Shown here one piece after another: positions 44,198 through 55,850 of a stretch of DNA of 64,000 bases (positions are counted from its first letter, which is position 1; every line of letters starts with the position of its first letter). This DNA is from Lumbricus rubellus. Its lineage: Eukaryota > Annelida > Clitellata > Crassiclitellata > Lumbricidae. The notes beneath the pieces were generated by a model. The model made no database searches and was not told the DNA's origin. It was given only the letters and a program-made list of their open reading frames with translations. The DNA lies in the NCBI GenBank assembly GCA_945859605.1, contig OX243825.1:880326-944325 (forward strand). The letters run 5' to 3'. Made by a program: the position numbers and the translations under genes.

Positions 44198-44445
44198 TCA
44201 GCCAGTCAATCAATCAATCAGTCAATCAATCAATCAGTCAATCAATCAATAAATAATTCAGTCAGTTGGTCAGTCAGTTTGTCAGTCAATCAATCAATCA
44301 TTCAATCAATCAATCAGTCAGTCAGTTTGTCAGTCAGTCAATCAATCAATCAATCAATCAGTCAGTCAATCAATCAATCATTCAGTCAGTCAGTCAGTCA
44401 CTTTGTCAATCGATCAATCAATCAATCAGTTAGTCAGTCAGTCAG

Positions 44446-44480
<35 letters not shown>

Positions 44481-44481
44481 G

Positions 44482-44524
<43 letters not shown>

Positions 44525-44598
44525 GGCAATCAATCAATCAGTCAGTCAGTTTGTCAGTCAGTCAGTCACTCAATCAATCAACCAATCAGTCATTTGGC
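44198..44598. repeat. (AATC)n/(AGTC)n array, ~400 bp
   Basis: AATC and AGTC units intermix in a block pattern, with GTTTGTCAGTCAGTC phrases repeating about every 60-120 bp. The Ser-Ile-Asn-Gln frames are repeat translations. Confidence 0.95.
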
Positions 44599-45880
44599 TG
44601 CAATGGTTGCAAATAAATGATCTTCACTGTCCGAGGTCGTTCTTCATGTTCATTGCTTCTCTTAACGTCATGAGTCAAAGTGATTCTAAATGTATGCCAT
44701 CACCATTAGTCTGCTATTTTCAAAGGCATCACATGAACTTTATGGAGCGAGGGTACCAATTCATTCACGAACGCTACATTATACCAGAGAGAGTTCATCA
44801 TAGATGTTGGTTCATGCAGAGAAGAGACCAGAGAGGAATGGAGACAGAATCGAAGGCATGCATCGTTTATATATAGGACGCGAGAACTAACCGGTGGTGA
44901 ATTATTTCTTTGCGCTATCATCGAGGTCAAGAGATCACTGCTATCCATCGCCACCCTATAATATAAACACACTCTATACAATGTAGTGTCGTGCAGTCTG
45001 CATGGCAAGGTCTTGCCATGGCTGCGTTTCGCGACATCTTCCACAGAGATAAGTCCATGGAATCTGCGGTAAAAACCGCATAGGAACTGATCGAATGGAG
45101 ACTTTGGAGAGGAGGTCCTGTTCTGGTCGCCTTCGCAGGGATTAGCATGATGATGAAGCGATGGCGACGGTGACGAAAGCGGCAAATGATCGGATCATTC
45201 AAATTCAGAGAACTCTGTTGTAGATAAGGAAACCAACGACGACCAGTGATCTATGCGGAGGATGCGATCCGTTGGGTCAAACCAACCACCGCACGTTTAG
45301 CATATTATCCAGTGTCCACCACCCTCCGCCGTCCCACCCCTCACCCTGCTCCCTGCAGTCGTAAAATATGACATGGGGAGAGTGGACTACAGTACTACAC
45401 TGACCATGTGGCAACTCCTCTGTCTTCTTCCTTTTCGGGTTTGGGGGGAGGGTGGGTGGGGGTTGAACACTTAACTTATTATTCAGAGTGTAAATTCAAA
45501 CTTTTTCAGTGTTCGAAAACAGTCGGAGATAATAATTTGTAAATGAGGAGAAGACGAAGTTTTGTGATGCGTCCACGTTCACGGCACAATTGACATTTGT
45601 TTCAAGAACAAACAAAAAGTCTGACAATAAAGCTTTCCGAAATGTCTTTACAAAATGAAGATGAAGCTTTTCCAATTGTCTTTGCAGAATGAATTTATTA
45701 TGTGGAATGAACGTAAGAAACATGGTCACTGATTTTAATTAGGTGAAGTGCTGTCTATTGTCTCCAAGACAATGGAAAGTCAGTCAGCAAGACTGAGTGG
45801 CTAATTGCTAATTAGGGCTAAAGATGAGATATAGTCGTTTTTTGCGGCTGTGACGGGAGAGTTACTATTCAAACTATCCT
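44599..45880. other. Unique stretch with overlapping frames, no gene recognised
   Basis: A 159-codon minus frame (44706-45185) is opposed by a plus frame that starts in the repeat. Neither shows a domain. CATGGCAAGGTCTTGCCATG at 45001-45020 is a 9-bp inverted repeat with a 2-nt centre. Confidence 0.4.
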
Positions 45881-46305
45881 TGCTATTCAAACGGAGTAAT
45901 AATAATTATTATTGACAAAATTGTCTTTGGGATTATGAGTAAATGTTAATAGTTAATACATTCAGACAGAAAATATTGCTATTCAGAAGGGGCTTATTTG
46001 CTCGTTAGTTGGGAAGTGGGAACCTCTATTTAGCAGTTGATCTTTGCCGTTCAGAGGGGAATCTATGATAATATTCAGGTATAAATCCATGATATTATCA
46101 AGGAAATATTAAATTTCATAATTCAGATGAAAACCACTATTCAGAATATAATCTTAATTGTATTCAGAAGAGAATCTTTGATATTCAGAAGAAAATTATA
46201 TTCTCGATATTCAAAAGAGAATAATATTCTCGACATTAAAATGAGAATATTTGCTATTCAATCGGAATAGTTATTATACCAAGTCTGCAATCTTTTCTAT
46301 TCAGA
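45880..46305. repeat. Degenerate TATTCAGA(A/G)(G/A)AGAAT repeat
   Basis: ATTCAGAAGAGAATAT-type units about 25-40 bp apart, sharing the core CTATTCAGA with 32310-32576. Confidence 0.65.
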
Positions 46306-46690
46306 TGTCAGATTTGATTAGCGAACAGCTAACTTGCCGTCATCCAAACTTAGAACGGCGCAAATTAGCCATCGCAACGATAAATAAATTGAGAAAAAAG
46401 ACTTTTGTGTTGCGGAGGCTGGGATCTAGCATCGGCCGTCTAGACAATTCTTCCGCATCTCTTCTGTTGATGCTATTTATCCTGTGAGTCACGCACCATT
46501 GAACAGCAGTGAAGGCAAGCGTGAAGTTTTGCAACATTCTTCATCTTCTTCAGCTATTGTTCGCGTTTGATCTCCACAGTCATTTTGTTTCCAACCAACC
46601 AAATCGAATTCTCAGTCGTTCTTTGGAACTGGAAACAGGGGAAATAGATGATTACTAAAAATAAATACAGTGGTTGAAATGTCTCATTTA
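46306..46690. other. Unique spacer
   Basis: Nothing recognised; frames of 65-78 codons oppose one another. Confidence 0.35.
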
Positions 46691-47240
46691 TTTAAACATC
46701 CTCTTCTTTATCAATCCTATTCCTCAATTCCTCGACAGTTTATCTTCTGTATTTTTACTGATTCTTCTCTTCCTCTTCCAACCTCTTCTTCCCATTCCAT
46801 CTAACTCCAACTTTCCTCTGCTGAACATTCCTTTCATCTTGATGATCCTCTTACAACTAGCAAATCCTCCTTCAAGCTCTTCCTCTACTCTTCTTTCCCT
46901 CCTCTTCCTTCTCGTCTTCGTCTTCCTCCTTATGATTTTATTACTCTTCATTCTATTCATCCTCTATCATATTTTTCGCTTCTTCACTTCTTGTTCGATC
47001 CTCATATTCCTCTTCTTCTTCCCATTCTTCCTTTTCACCCCATCGACCTCTCTTCCCCTCTCCCCTTCCTCCTCTTTCCATTCCTCTTCTTCCTCTTCCT
47101 CCTCTTCCTCCCTGATCCTCCTCTTCAATTATCTTTCTCCAATTTACCTATTAATGCGACTAATACCCGTTCTCAATATTCCTCCTCCTTCTCCTCCTCC
47201 ACCTTCTCTTTCTCCTTCCCCACCTCCCCTTCCCCTCTCA
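46691..47240. repeat. Pyrimidine-rich TTCCTC tract
   Basis: 550 bp of degenerate TCTTCCTC and CTCCTTCTC. The 235-codon Leu/Phe/Ser/Pro frame comes from composition, not from a gene. Confidence 0.75.
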
Positions 47241-47522
47241 ACCGTCTCCCTAACAGCCTTACGAAGACCGACCGCGCGTGGAAGTAACGAGGGAAGAACT
47301 GGAATATGGACGGAAAGCGGATTAGGAAAACGAAAGCGCGATCCAAGCCTCGTCATTAATTATCCATGCTGCGTATTATAACCGTTGCCAAAGACTGCTC
47401 TCATAAACGGCCTCCACAGAACAATTGCCTTCACAAAATGGTCGCCTAACAGCCCTTCTGTCCCCCAAATATTCCCCATCCTGCCCCCATCCTGTCTCCC
47501 TCCCATGTCCCCCAAAACCGTC
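47241..47522. other. Unique spacer with a C-run segment
   Basis: CCCCCATCCTG and CCCATGTCCCC phrases at 47460-47520; nothing else recognised. Confidence 0.35.
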
Positions 47523-47530
47523 CCCTGACT

Positions 47531-47839
47531 CATGGGCGTCCGCAGGAATTTTTCTAGGGGGGCGCAAACTTTAAAATAATAATTGGCACATGGTCTAAAT
47601 TTAATGGGTGACAGTTTGAATTTCCATATTACCACGAGAGAATCCTGTAGCCTACCAACACGTTATGCGCCCAAAGAAAGATAGGTTAAACTTGTAGAAC
47701 GAATCGATAATCACATTAAATTGAAAATTGCATTGTAACAATCACAACCAAATAATCTACATTTAGCTTATGTGCAACTATGCGAAAAATCCAGAGGGGC
47801 GCACTTGCGCCCCCTTGCGCCCCGCTGCGGACGCCCATG
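47531..47839. mobile_element. hAT-type MITE with 8-bp target-site duplication
   Basis: CCCTGACT is present exactly at 47523-47530 and 47840-47847. The 15-bp ends CATGGGCGTCCGCAG are perfect inverted repeats, with GGGGCGC motifs further in. At 309 bp and with no transposase it is a non-autonomous hAT derivative, a different family from 40365-40685. Confidence 0.88.
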
Positions 47840-48006
47840 CCCTGACTGCACCCCAAATTGCTGTGCACCGCATGGACGATGATTGTCATTTGGTTTGGAA
47901 AAGGAGTTTCTTCGGTGGAAAATAAATCATTCATCGAACGGCAATTATGCCATATTCCATCTTCCACGCGTCCTACCTCTTCGCTGGTAGACGACGCCTT
48001 GCAGGA

Positions 48007-48007
<1 letters not shown>

Positions 48008-48037
<30 letters not shown>

Positions 48038-48300
48038 GACACAGACAGACAGACAAGGTGGACGGACAGACAGATATTCCGACAGAGAAACAGACATACA
48101 GAAAGAGTGAGAAAGAGTAATAGAAATATACAAAGAGAGCTGGAGACAGACAGAGAAAGACAGGGAGTAGGAGTAAGAGATAGAGAGATACAGGAAGAAA
48201 GAGAGAGAGACACACACAGACATAGACATAGACGGAGAAAGACAGACAGACAGAGACATACAGAAACATACAGAGACAGACAGAGAGATAGATGACTATT
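48008..48300. repeat. CAGA/GAGA tetranucleotide array
   Basis: GACAGACAGACAAACAGAGA blocks grading into AGAGAGACACACACAGACATAGAC. Confidence 0.85.
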
Positions 48301-48372
48301 GGGGATGGCGATGGAATGGATGACATCGCTGATGACTGATGACCACAGATGACATTAGAGCGATGAACAAAC
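48301..48372. other. Short unique spacer
   Basis: GATGACATCGCTGATGACTGATGACC is a small GATGAC repeat; nothing else. Confidence 0.4.
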
Positions 48373-49010
48373 ACGCAGTGGCAGACACAGACATATTAAG
48401 ACACACCCACAGACAGACACGCAGACATACATAGACACAGAGAAAGGCAGACACACAGACATACGTAGACACACAGACAGGTAGACACACACAGACAGGT
48501 AGACACACACAGACAGGTAGACACACAGAACGGCAGACATAACGCTCTCGTCCTCGGTGCATGTTCTACACAGACTTGAGTTACTGTAATGTGATCAGAT
48601 CGAGTTACGTTCTTAACAACAGAAGATGAGAGACAGACAGAGGGACAGACACACAAACGGACAAAAGAGAACATAGGCAGACAGAGGGACAGACATTCAG
48701 ACGGACAGAAGAGCACATAGACAGACAAAGGAAAGGACATTCAGGCGGTCAGAAAAAAACACAGACAAACAAAGGGAAGGACAAGCAGACGGACAGAAGA
48801 GGACATAGACAGACAGAGGGACAGACACGCAGACGGACAGAAGAGAACATAGACAAACAAAGGGAAGGACAAGCAGACGGACAGAAGAGCACATAGACAG
48901 ACAAAGTAAAGGACATTCAGGCGGGCAGAAAATGACACAGACAGACAAAAGGAAGGACAAGCAGACAGACAGACAGACAGACAGAAGAGGACATAGACAA
49001 TGGAAAGGAT
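48373..49010. repeat. ~45-bp minisatellite built from GACAGACA
   Basis: From about 48630 units of GGACAGAAGAG(C/G/A)ACATAGACAGACA are followed by variable GGGACAGACACGCAGAC or GGAAGGACAAGCAGAC. The phrase GGACATTCAGGCGG recurs at about 48735 and 48912, so groups of four units have been duplicated together. Confidence 0.8.
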
Positions 49011-49139
49011 AAATGAATGGAAGGATGAATGAAAGGCGAGAAATGTTTCGGTGTGTGTATGGACAAGTGTCCATTGCGGTGGAGAGGTGTTAAGTGGAGT
49101 TTTATTGGAGAGAAATGGTCGACAAACGAACAACGAAAT

Positions 49140-49400
49140 GGACAATGGAAGGAAGGAGAGAGGAAGACAATAGAGGGAGAGAGACACGGAGGGAGTGAGG
49201 GAGGGAGGGAGGGAGAGAGAGAGAGGGAGGGATGGATGGAGGGAGGGAGGGAGAGAGGGAGAGAGGGAGACAATAGAGGGAAAGAGAGGAATAGAGAGAG
49301 AGAGGGAGAGAGAGAGAGGGAGAGAGAGAGATGGAGGGAGAAAGAGAGAGAGATAGAGGGAGAGATAGAGGGAGAGGGAGAGAGAGAGAGAGAGGGAGTG
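49140..49400. repeat. GGGA/GAGA purine array
   Basis: GAGGGAGGGAGGGAGAGAGAGA with an AGACAATAGAGGGA phrase present twice (about 49167 and 49267). Confidence 0.85.
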
Positions 49401-49846
49401 TAATTCCCGCTCTATGGTTGGACAATAGCGACCGAACGACGATTATGACCGTTTGCAATTCACACCAGAAACGAGTTTACACAACGAACGATTATTTATG
49501 AAGGAGTTTAGAAACGTATGAAAGGACGAACGGACAAAAGGAATAGGACTGGCAATTGTATGTACGTTTGCTCAGTTGACCATTAGCTCACAACTACTTA
49601 CTCACTTACCTACCTAGCTATGCATACCTAGCTACCCTGCTACATACATGTACATGCTATCAAGAAAATATGAATTCCAAAGAACACGGTCAGCGAAAAC
49701 TGTTGTGGAATTTCGATGCACCACTGATGATAGTCTAGGCTAGTAATGCCAGTCTCAACGCTGGATAAAAGAGGAGGGTACACAAGTGGAACCTTTTAAG
49801 ATCTGTTCTTTTTGAAGTAAGAACCTGGATTGAATTGACAGTCGAG
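49401..49846. other. Unique stretch
   Basis: Short CTAC/CCTA-rich piece at 49600-49645; no gene or RNA signal. Confidence 0.4.
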
Positions 49847-50056
49847 TGGGGCACGGTGGTGTAGTGGTGGCGTCGTTGCCTTGGAGCCGGAAGGTTCGAG
49901 CTTCGAATCCACCTCGCCGCGTAAGGAAATTGGGCAAGTCCTTCACACTGCATCGGCGTGAAACTCCGATGCAGTGTTCGCTCTGCATTCGGAAGCGCCT
50001 CTGAGTAGAGAGAGCTTGAAGGGGGCGCTATAACAAGTGCACAAACAAACAAACAA
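49847..50056 (+). mobile_element. tRNA-derived SINE, full length or nearly so
   Basis: The head has a polymerase III A box, TGGTGTAGTGG (49857-49867), and a B box, GCTTCGAATCC (49900-49910), at tRNA-like spacing. The body carries the palindromic phrase CATCGGCGTGAAACTCCGATG. The 3' end GGAAGCGCCTCTGAGTAGAG...GGGGCGCTATAACAAG is the tail shared with LINE ends at 25083 and 39213, followed by (CAAA)n. The minus-strand frame across it is spurious. The target-site duplication was not resolved. Confidence 0.75.
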
Positions 50057-50510
50057 GCTTTAGCTTTCAGTGTATAATTGTATATTATCTGTTACACACC
50101 ATCGGTATTTATTATACGCTGTGCATGTTTTATTGACGCTTTTGTGTGTATATATTTATAGACTATATGAATTAAGCATATATATAAACACACACACATT
50201 GTATTATGTAGGCCTACGTATGCATTCTAGACGTTTCGATGCTATATATACGCCCCAAATTTTGTATACGCTTTGTATTGCATACGCATTGGCTTTTAAT
50301 TCTATTGTCTCGTGTTTCATTTTTAAATATACGCCGACATTCCTTCGTCTGAAACCATGCCTCTTCCTTTTGGACAGATGTGGTGCGGACGGTTGGCAGA
50401 TTACAGACGCCAGAGGGATTCTGGGAGAGTCGGTGGATTATGCAAATGAGGGTCACGTGGGGTCTCTCTTTCATCTCTGCCACAGTCTCCGATGTCCACT
50501 GATGTGTACG
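50057..50510. other. Unique stretch with octamer and E-box
   Basis: ATGCAAAT at 50440-50447 and CACGTG at 50454-50459 lie 6 bp apart; TAGGCCTA at 50209. No gene recognised. Confidence 0.35.
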
Positions 50511-51395
<885 letters not shown>

Positions 51396-51655
51396 CATGT
51401 CGAAGACAAACAAGAGTGGATCCGCTGGTTCTCTGTCATTCTCTGTCATTGGATCTGTTTTCATGGTTCCCTGTTCGACTGATGCAATGTGCTTTTTCGT
51501 CCTGCAGTCGTGTTTTCATCGCAATGATGATGATGATATATTTGCCGACCTATAATAGTACGGAGACGGATCGACCAACTTCAAAGAATTCTACAGGACA
51601 CGTAGTATGTCTACCACGACTGAAGAAGACTGGTCCAATGCATAGCTGGAAGAAG
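51396..51655. other. Unique spacer
   Basis: TCTCTGTCATT occurs twice in tandem at 51430-51450. Nothing else. Confidence 0.35.
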
Positions 51656-51765
51656 GCCAAAGGGCGGATAGCACTGGTGGTGGTGTGGTGGTCGTTGTGA
51701 TGGTGTGGTCACTGTGGTGGTGAAGTGGTGGTGATAGTGGTGGTAGTGGCAGCAGTGGTGGGGAA
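51656..51765. repeat. (GGT)n-rich degenerate repeat
   Basis: GGTGGTGTGGTGGTCG and TGGTGGTGAAGTGGTGG. Confidence 0.75.
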
Positions 51766-51899
51766 GCTTGTTGTGCATAGATGGGAAGATGGATACAAAT
51801 CGATTTTGGAGTGTTGCTGAAAAAACGTTGAGAATAAAAACAAATTCAGAACCATGTGATCATGCATGTCCTCTTGTATACATTAATATACCCTCTCTT
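51766..51899. other. Unique spacer
   Basis: Nothing recognised. Confidence 0.3.
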
Positions 51900-52210
51900 A
51901 CCTCATCCAACAATCTTATCTAATCTCTGATATAATTTTTAATCTAATCTCCTATCTAATCTTATCTAATCGCCGATCTAATCTCTATCTAATCGCCGAT
52001 CAAATCTCAGATATATTCTCAGATCTCTGAGCTCCTATTTAATATCCGAGCCAATCTCTAGCATCTTATATCTACTATCTGATGCCTGACCTAATCTCCG
52101 ATATATAATCTCAGATCTCTTATATCAAGTCTCTAATCTCTTAGCTAGTCTATGATCTTCTGTCTAGTCTCTTATCAATTATAGCTTTGATCGAATCTCT
52201 CGTCTAAAAG
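51900..52210. repeat. Degenerate TCTAATCTC(C/T)GATC repeat
   Basis: ATCTAATCTCTGAT, TATCTAATCGCCGATC and CTCAGATCTC variants, unit about 10-20 bp, strongly diverged. Confidence 0.7.
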
Positions 52211-52737
52211 CTTTTGTTTCTAATTTTAAAATGTAATTAGGTCTATCATGAATATATTGTATTGAATTGCATTGAGCTATATTTGTTTGTCTTGTTTCTT
52301 GTATTGTATAATTGTCTTGAGCTGCATTGTGTTCTGCTACATTATTAATTTTGGCGCATTAGAAGTTATTATTAAATGGAGCTCTTAAGACCGTTATATA
52401 AATAAACCTAATGAAAAAAATAAGAAATAATTGTTGTTTTGATGGTTCGAGATTTCCACCGCGACTCTTGTCAAAGAACTTTCAGATAGAATCTCATTGT
52501 TATTTTACTTCTGCGGCAGAATGAAGGAACAGGGTTAGTTAGTTTCTTGACCGATCGACTGAATTCATGAGCGGGGTAGGTGGGGTGGGTGTAGGGACGT
52601 TGAAAGGTCCCTACGTGGCTGGATGGATACAGAGGTTGGTGAGGGTCAGAGCGGCTGACTTGTTATCGGTTGAGTTGCCAGACCAATTAGTCGACACTTC
52701 TGACTGAATTGGTCAGCGGATGTGCGGACAGAGCAGG
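52211..52737. other. Unique stretch with a possible tail remnant
   Basis: GAGCTCTTAAGACCGTTATATAAATAAACC (52378-52407, in parts) loosely resembles the retroposon tail. No other feature. Confidence 0.3.
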
Positions 52738-54240
52738 TTGCGGAAGAGAGGAAAGAGGAAGAGAGGAAGAGAGGAAGAGAGGAAGAGAGGAAGAGAGGAA
52801 GAGAGGAAGAAAGGAAGAGAGGAAGAGAGGAAAGAGGAAGAGAGGAAGAGAGGAAAGAGGAAGAGAGGAAGATAGGAAAGAGGAAGAAAGGAAGAGAGGA
52901 AGAGAGGAAAGAGGAAGAGAGGAAGAGAGGAAGAGAGGAAAGAGGAAGAGAGGAAGAGAGGAAAGAGGAAGAGAGGAAGAGAGGAAGAGAGGAAGAAAGG
53001 AAGAGAGGAAGAGAGGAAAGAGGAAGAGAGGAAAGAGGAAGAGAGGAAGAGAGGAAGAGAGGAAGAGAGGAAAGAGGAAGTGAGGAAGAGAGGAAAGAGG
53101 AAAGAGGAAGAGAGGAAGAGAGGAAAGAGGAAGAGAGGAAGAGAGGAAAGAGGAAGAGAGGAAGAGAGGAAGAGAGGAAAGAGGAAGAGAGGAAGAGAGG
53201 AAAGAGGAAGAGAGGAAGAGAGGAAGAGAAGAAGAGGGGAAGAGGGGAAGAGAGGAAGAGAGGAAGAGAGGAAGAGAGGAAGAAAGGAAGAGAGGAAGAG
53301 AGGAAAGAGGAAGAGAGGAAGAGAGGAAAGAGGAAGAGAGGAAGAGAGGAAGAGAGGAAAGAGGAAGAGAGGAAGAGAGGAAGAGAGAGGAAGAAAGGAA
53401 GAGAGGAAGAGAGGAAAGAGGAAGAGAGGAAGAGAGGAAAGAGGAAGAGATGAAGAGAGGAAGAGAGGAAGAGAGGAAAGAGGAAGTGAGGAAGAGAGGA
53501 AAGAGGAAAGAGGAAGAGAGGAAGAGAGGAAAGAGGAAGAGAGGAAGAGAGGAAAGAGGAAGAGAGGAAGAGAGGAAGAGAGGAAAGAGGAAGAGAGGAA
53601 GAGAGGAAAGAGGAAGAGAGGAAGAGAGGAAGAGAAGAAGAGGGGAAGAGGGGAAGAGAGGAAGAGAGGAAGAGAGGAAGAGAGGAAGAAAGGAAGAGAG
53701 GAAGAGAGGAAAGAGGAAGAGAGGAAGAGAGGAAAGAGGAAGAGAGGAAGAGAGGAAGAGAGGAAGAGAGGAAGAGAGGAAGAGAGGAAGAGAGGAAGAG
53801 AGGAAGAGAGGAAAGAGGAAGAGAGGAAGAGAGGAAAGAGGAAGAGAGGAAGAGAGGAAGAGAGGAAGAGAGGAAGAGAGGAAGAGAGGAAAGAGGAAGA
53901 GAGGAAGAGAGGAAGAGAGGAAGAAAGGAAAGAGGAAGAGAGGAAGAGAGGAAGAGAGGAAGAGAGGAAGAGAGGAAGAGAAGAAGAGGGGAAGAGAGGA
54001 AGAGAGGAAGAGAGGAAGAGAGGAAGAGAGGAAGAGAGGAAAGAGGAAGAGAGGAAGAGAGGAAAGAGGAAGAGAGGAAGAGAGGAAGAGAGGAAGAGAG
54101 GAAGAGAGGAAGAGAGGAAAGAGGAAGAGAGGAAGAGAGGAAGAGAGGAAGAAAGGAAAGAGGAAGAGAGGAAGAGAGGAAGAGAGGAAGAGAGGAAGAG
54201 AGGAAGAGAAGAAGAGGGGAAGAGAGGAAGAGAGGAGAAT
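52738..54240. repeat. 1.5-kb pure purine AGAGGAAG satellite with higher-order duplication
   Basis: The plus strand is almost wholly A/G: 8-bp AGAGGAAG units mixed with 15-bp AGAGGAAAGAGGAAG units. Rare variants act as markers: GGAAGTGAGGAAG at 53081 and 53487, and AGAAGAAGAGGGGAAGAGGGG at 53223 and 53629, both 406 bp apart. Near the right end the pair at 53981 and 54209 gives a 228-bp shift. All three plus frames stay open (up to 391 codons of Glu/Arg/Lys) because purine-only DNA has few stops. Confidence 0.97.
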
Positions 54241-54294
54241 GAAAAGAGTGAGTAGTGGCAGCTGGATCTTCAGATGAACAATGGACCGGTGGTC

Positions 54295-54680
54295 TCTCTG
54301 TCTGTCTGTCTCTATCTGTCTGTCTCTGTCTGTCTCTCCGTGTGTCTCTGTCTCTGTCTCTGCCTGTCTGTGTGTGTGTGTCTCTCTCTCTCTCTTACCT
54401 GGACAGCAGATGTGGGTGCGTCTTTATGATGCGAATAGACGTTGAAGCATGAAAATGGAATGTAACTATTATAGGTGGCTGTCTGTCTATCTGTCTGACC
54501 GACTGTTTGTTTGTACCTTCCTTCTTTTTCTCGGTCTCTTACTCTGTCTGTCTGTCTGTCTTTCTGTCTGTCTCTGTCTCTATCTGTCTGCCTCTCTCTC
54601 CCTCTTGCAATCTCTCTATCTCTGTCTCCCTATGTCTATGTTTCTCTATATGCCTCTGTCTCTATTTGCCCTCTCACGCT
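54295..54680. repeat. CTGT/CTCTGT arrays in two blocks
   Basis: 54295-54395 and 54478-54660, separated by a short unique segment. Confidence 0.85.
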
Positions 54681-54681
54681 C

Positions 54682-54816
<135 letters not shown>

Positions 54817-55302
54817 TCTGTCTCCATTTTCTCTGTTTATTTCTGACTGACTCTGTTAAATAATTTTGTTTGTTATTTTCGACATTGTTTCATTTATTTT
54901 CTTGGTATTTGCTAAGCTAACATAGTTAAGTATTTCTTAACTAAAGTTACGTTAGTTTAATTAATATTACTTCTAATCAGCCTACTATTCCATTAACTAA
55001 ACATAATGAATCGTAATCATTATCGTAAGCTGTAATCACCGTAATCTGAAACAGTTGGCGTAACGATTGTAATCTTAACCGTAAATTATAATCGAAATCG
55101 TAAACTTCCAATTTTAATGATTAATAGATATGAATAATCAAAAGTGAATAATAATAATAAATATGAATAAATATGAATGAATAGTAATAAATAATGAATA
55201 AATATTTCAAAAAAATAAATCATAAAGCACAGCTCTTATGATGATACGTCTTGCAGAGAATTGACATCTCAGGTCCTTAGCGAATCTGAGGACACGCGGA
55301 GG
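54817..55302. other. AT-rich unique stretch
   Basis: AATAATAAAT-rich from 55135 to 55225 and CGTAATC/GTAATCAT repeats near 55010-55110. No gene signal. Confidence 0.4.
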
Positions 55303-55640
55303 TCAAGCAAATTCAGGCGCTAAGTGACCCGGGAACCGGATATGAGCTTCGTCTACCACGTGCTGCCGCCATTTCCCGAACGAGTCCCACGTGACTGTGT
55401 CGGTTGGTACACGATCCTTCATTCGATGGGCGTGGCCAGTGCGTTGATTGACAGCGGCTGGACTGCAGAGTAGTGCAGAGTAGCTGGCATGTATCATGCG
55501 TCTCATCATTGGATTAGTAGTTGAACATTGGTCGCTCATTGAGTCAGTGTAGCTACTGTACGTCCGAGGGAAAACAACGACTGTGTGGCCGATGCACTCA
55601 TTAGCCTCGCTCGCAGTCGTCGGTAGTCGGCCGACACTTT
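55303..55640. promoter_or_regulatory. CpG-rich candidate promoter
   Basis: Two CACGTG E-boxes (55357-55362, 55388-55393), a YY1-like GCCGCCATTT at 55366-55375 and a GC-box-like GGGCGTGGCC at 55428-55437 lie within 80 bp, followed by CpG-rich DNA and the open frame described next. A 78-codon minus frame overlaps it. Inferred from motif density only. Confidence 0.3.
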
Positions 55641-55643
55641 TAC

Positions 55644-55844
55644 GTGATCGGGAATCAGTCTGCGTGTAGGTCTGTCCGTCTCTCTCTGTGTATGTTCGTT
55701 GCCGTAGGTCTTCTTATTCTTCTTGTTATTACTGTACGGTCCAAGTGGAACTGTGGAAGTGTACCGAGGGAGTTTTCATATTTTGTTCTCTGTGGGTTTT
55801 CTTCGCGGGAATATCGGATGGTGCAGCATTGGTGCAAGAAGCAG
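55644..55844 (+). CDS. Weak candidate first exon, signal-anchor-like, unknown
   Basis: The frame begins at ATG 55644, with an internal ATG at 55692. It contains MFVAVGLLILLVITVRSKWN, a hydrophobic segment of about 15 residues with basic residues after it, as in signal-anchor sequences. It runs to CAG at 55842-55844, directly followed by GTATGA, a good splice donor in phase 0. It lies just downstream of a promoter-like CpG-rich block. No domain is recognised and no second exon can be identified. It could be a chance frame in T-rich sequence. Confidence 0.2.
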
Positions 55845-55850
55845 GTATGA

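Noticed and set aside
44192..44876. SINQSINQSVNQ repeat protein, superficially like an antifreeze or fibre protein
   Set aside because: Translation of the AATC/AGTC microsatellite.
46674..47381. 235-codon Leu/Phe/Ser-rich frame resembling a membrane protein
   Set aside because: Encoded by a degenerate TTCCTC pyrimidine tract; hydrophobicity comes from T/C-rich codons. The same applies to 31050-31757 and 33946-34317.
49857..49910. Possible tRNA gene (A and B boxes)
   Set aside because: The boxes are followed by a SINE body and LINE-type tail, not an acceptor stem; no cloverleaf closes.
49735..50052. 105-codon minus-strand frame
   Set aside because: Lies across the tRNA-derived SINE in antisense; similar antisense frames occur whenever this SINE is present.
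52709..54277. Open frames of 124-391 codons rich in Glu, Arg and Lys
   Set aside because: All three plus frames are open over the same AGAGGAAG satellite because purine-only codons exclude stops; there is no start context or domain.
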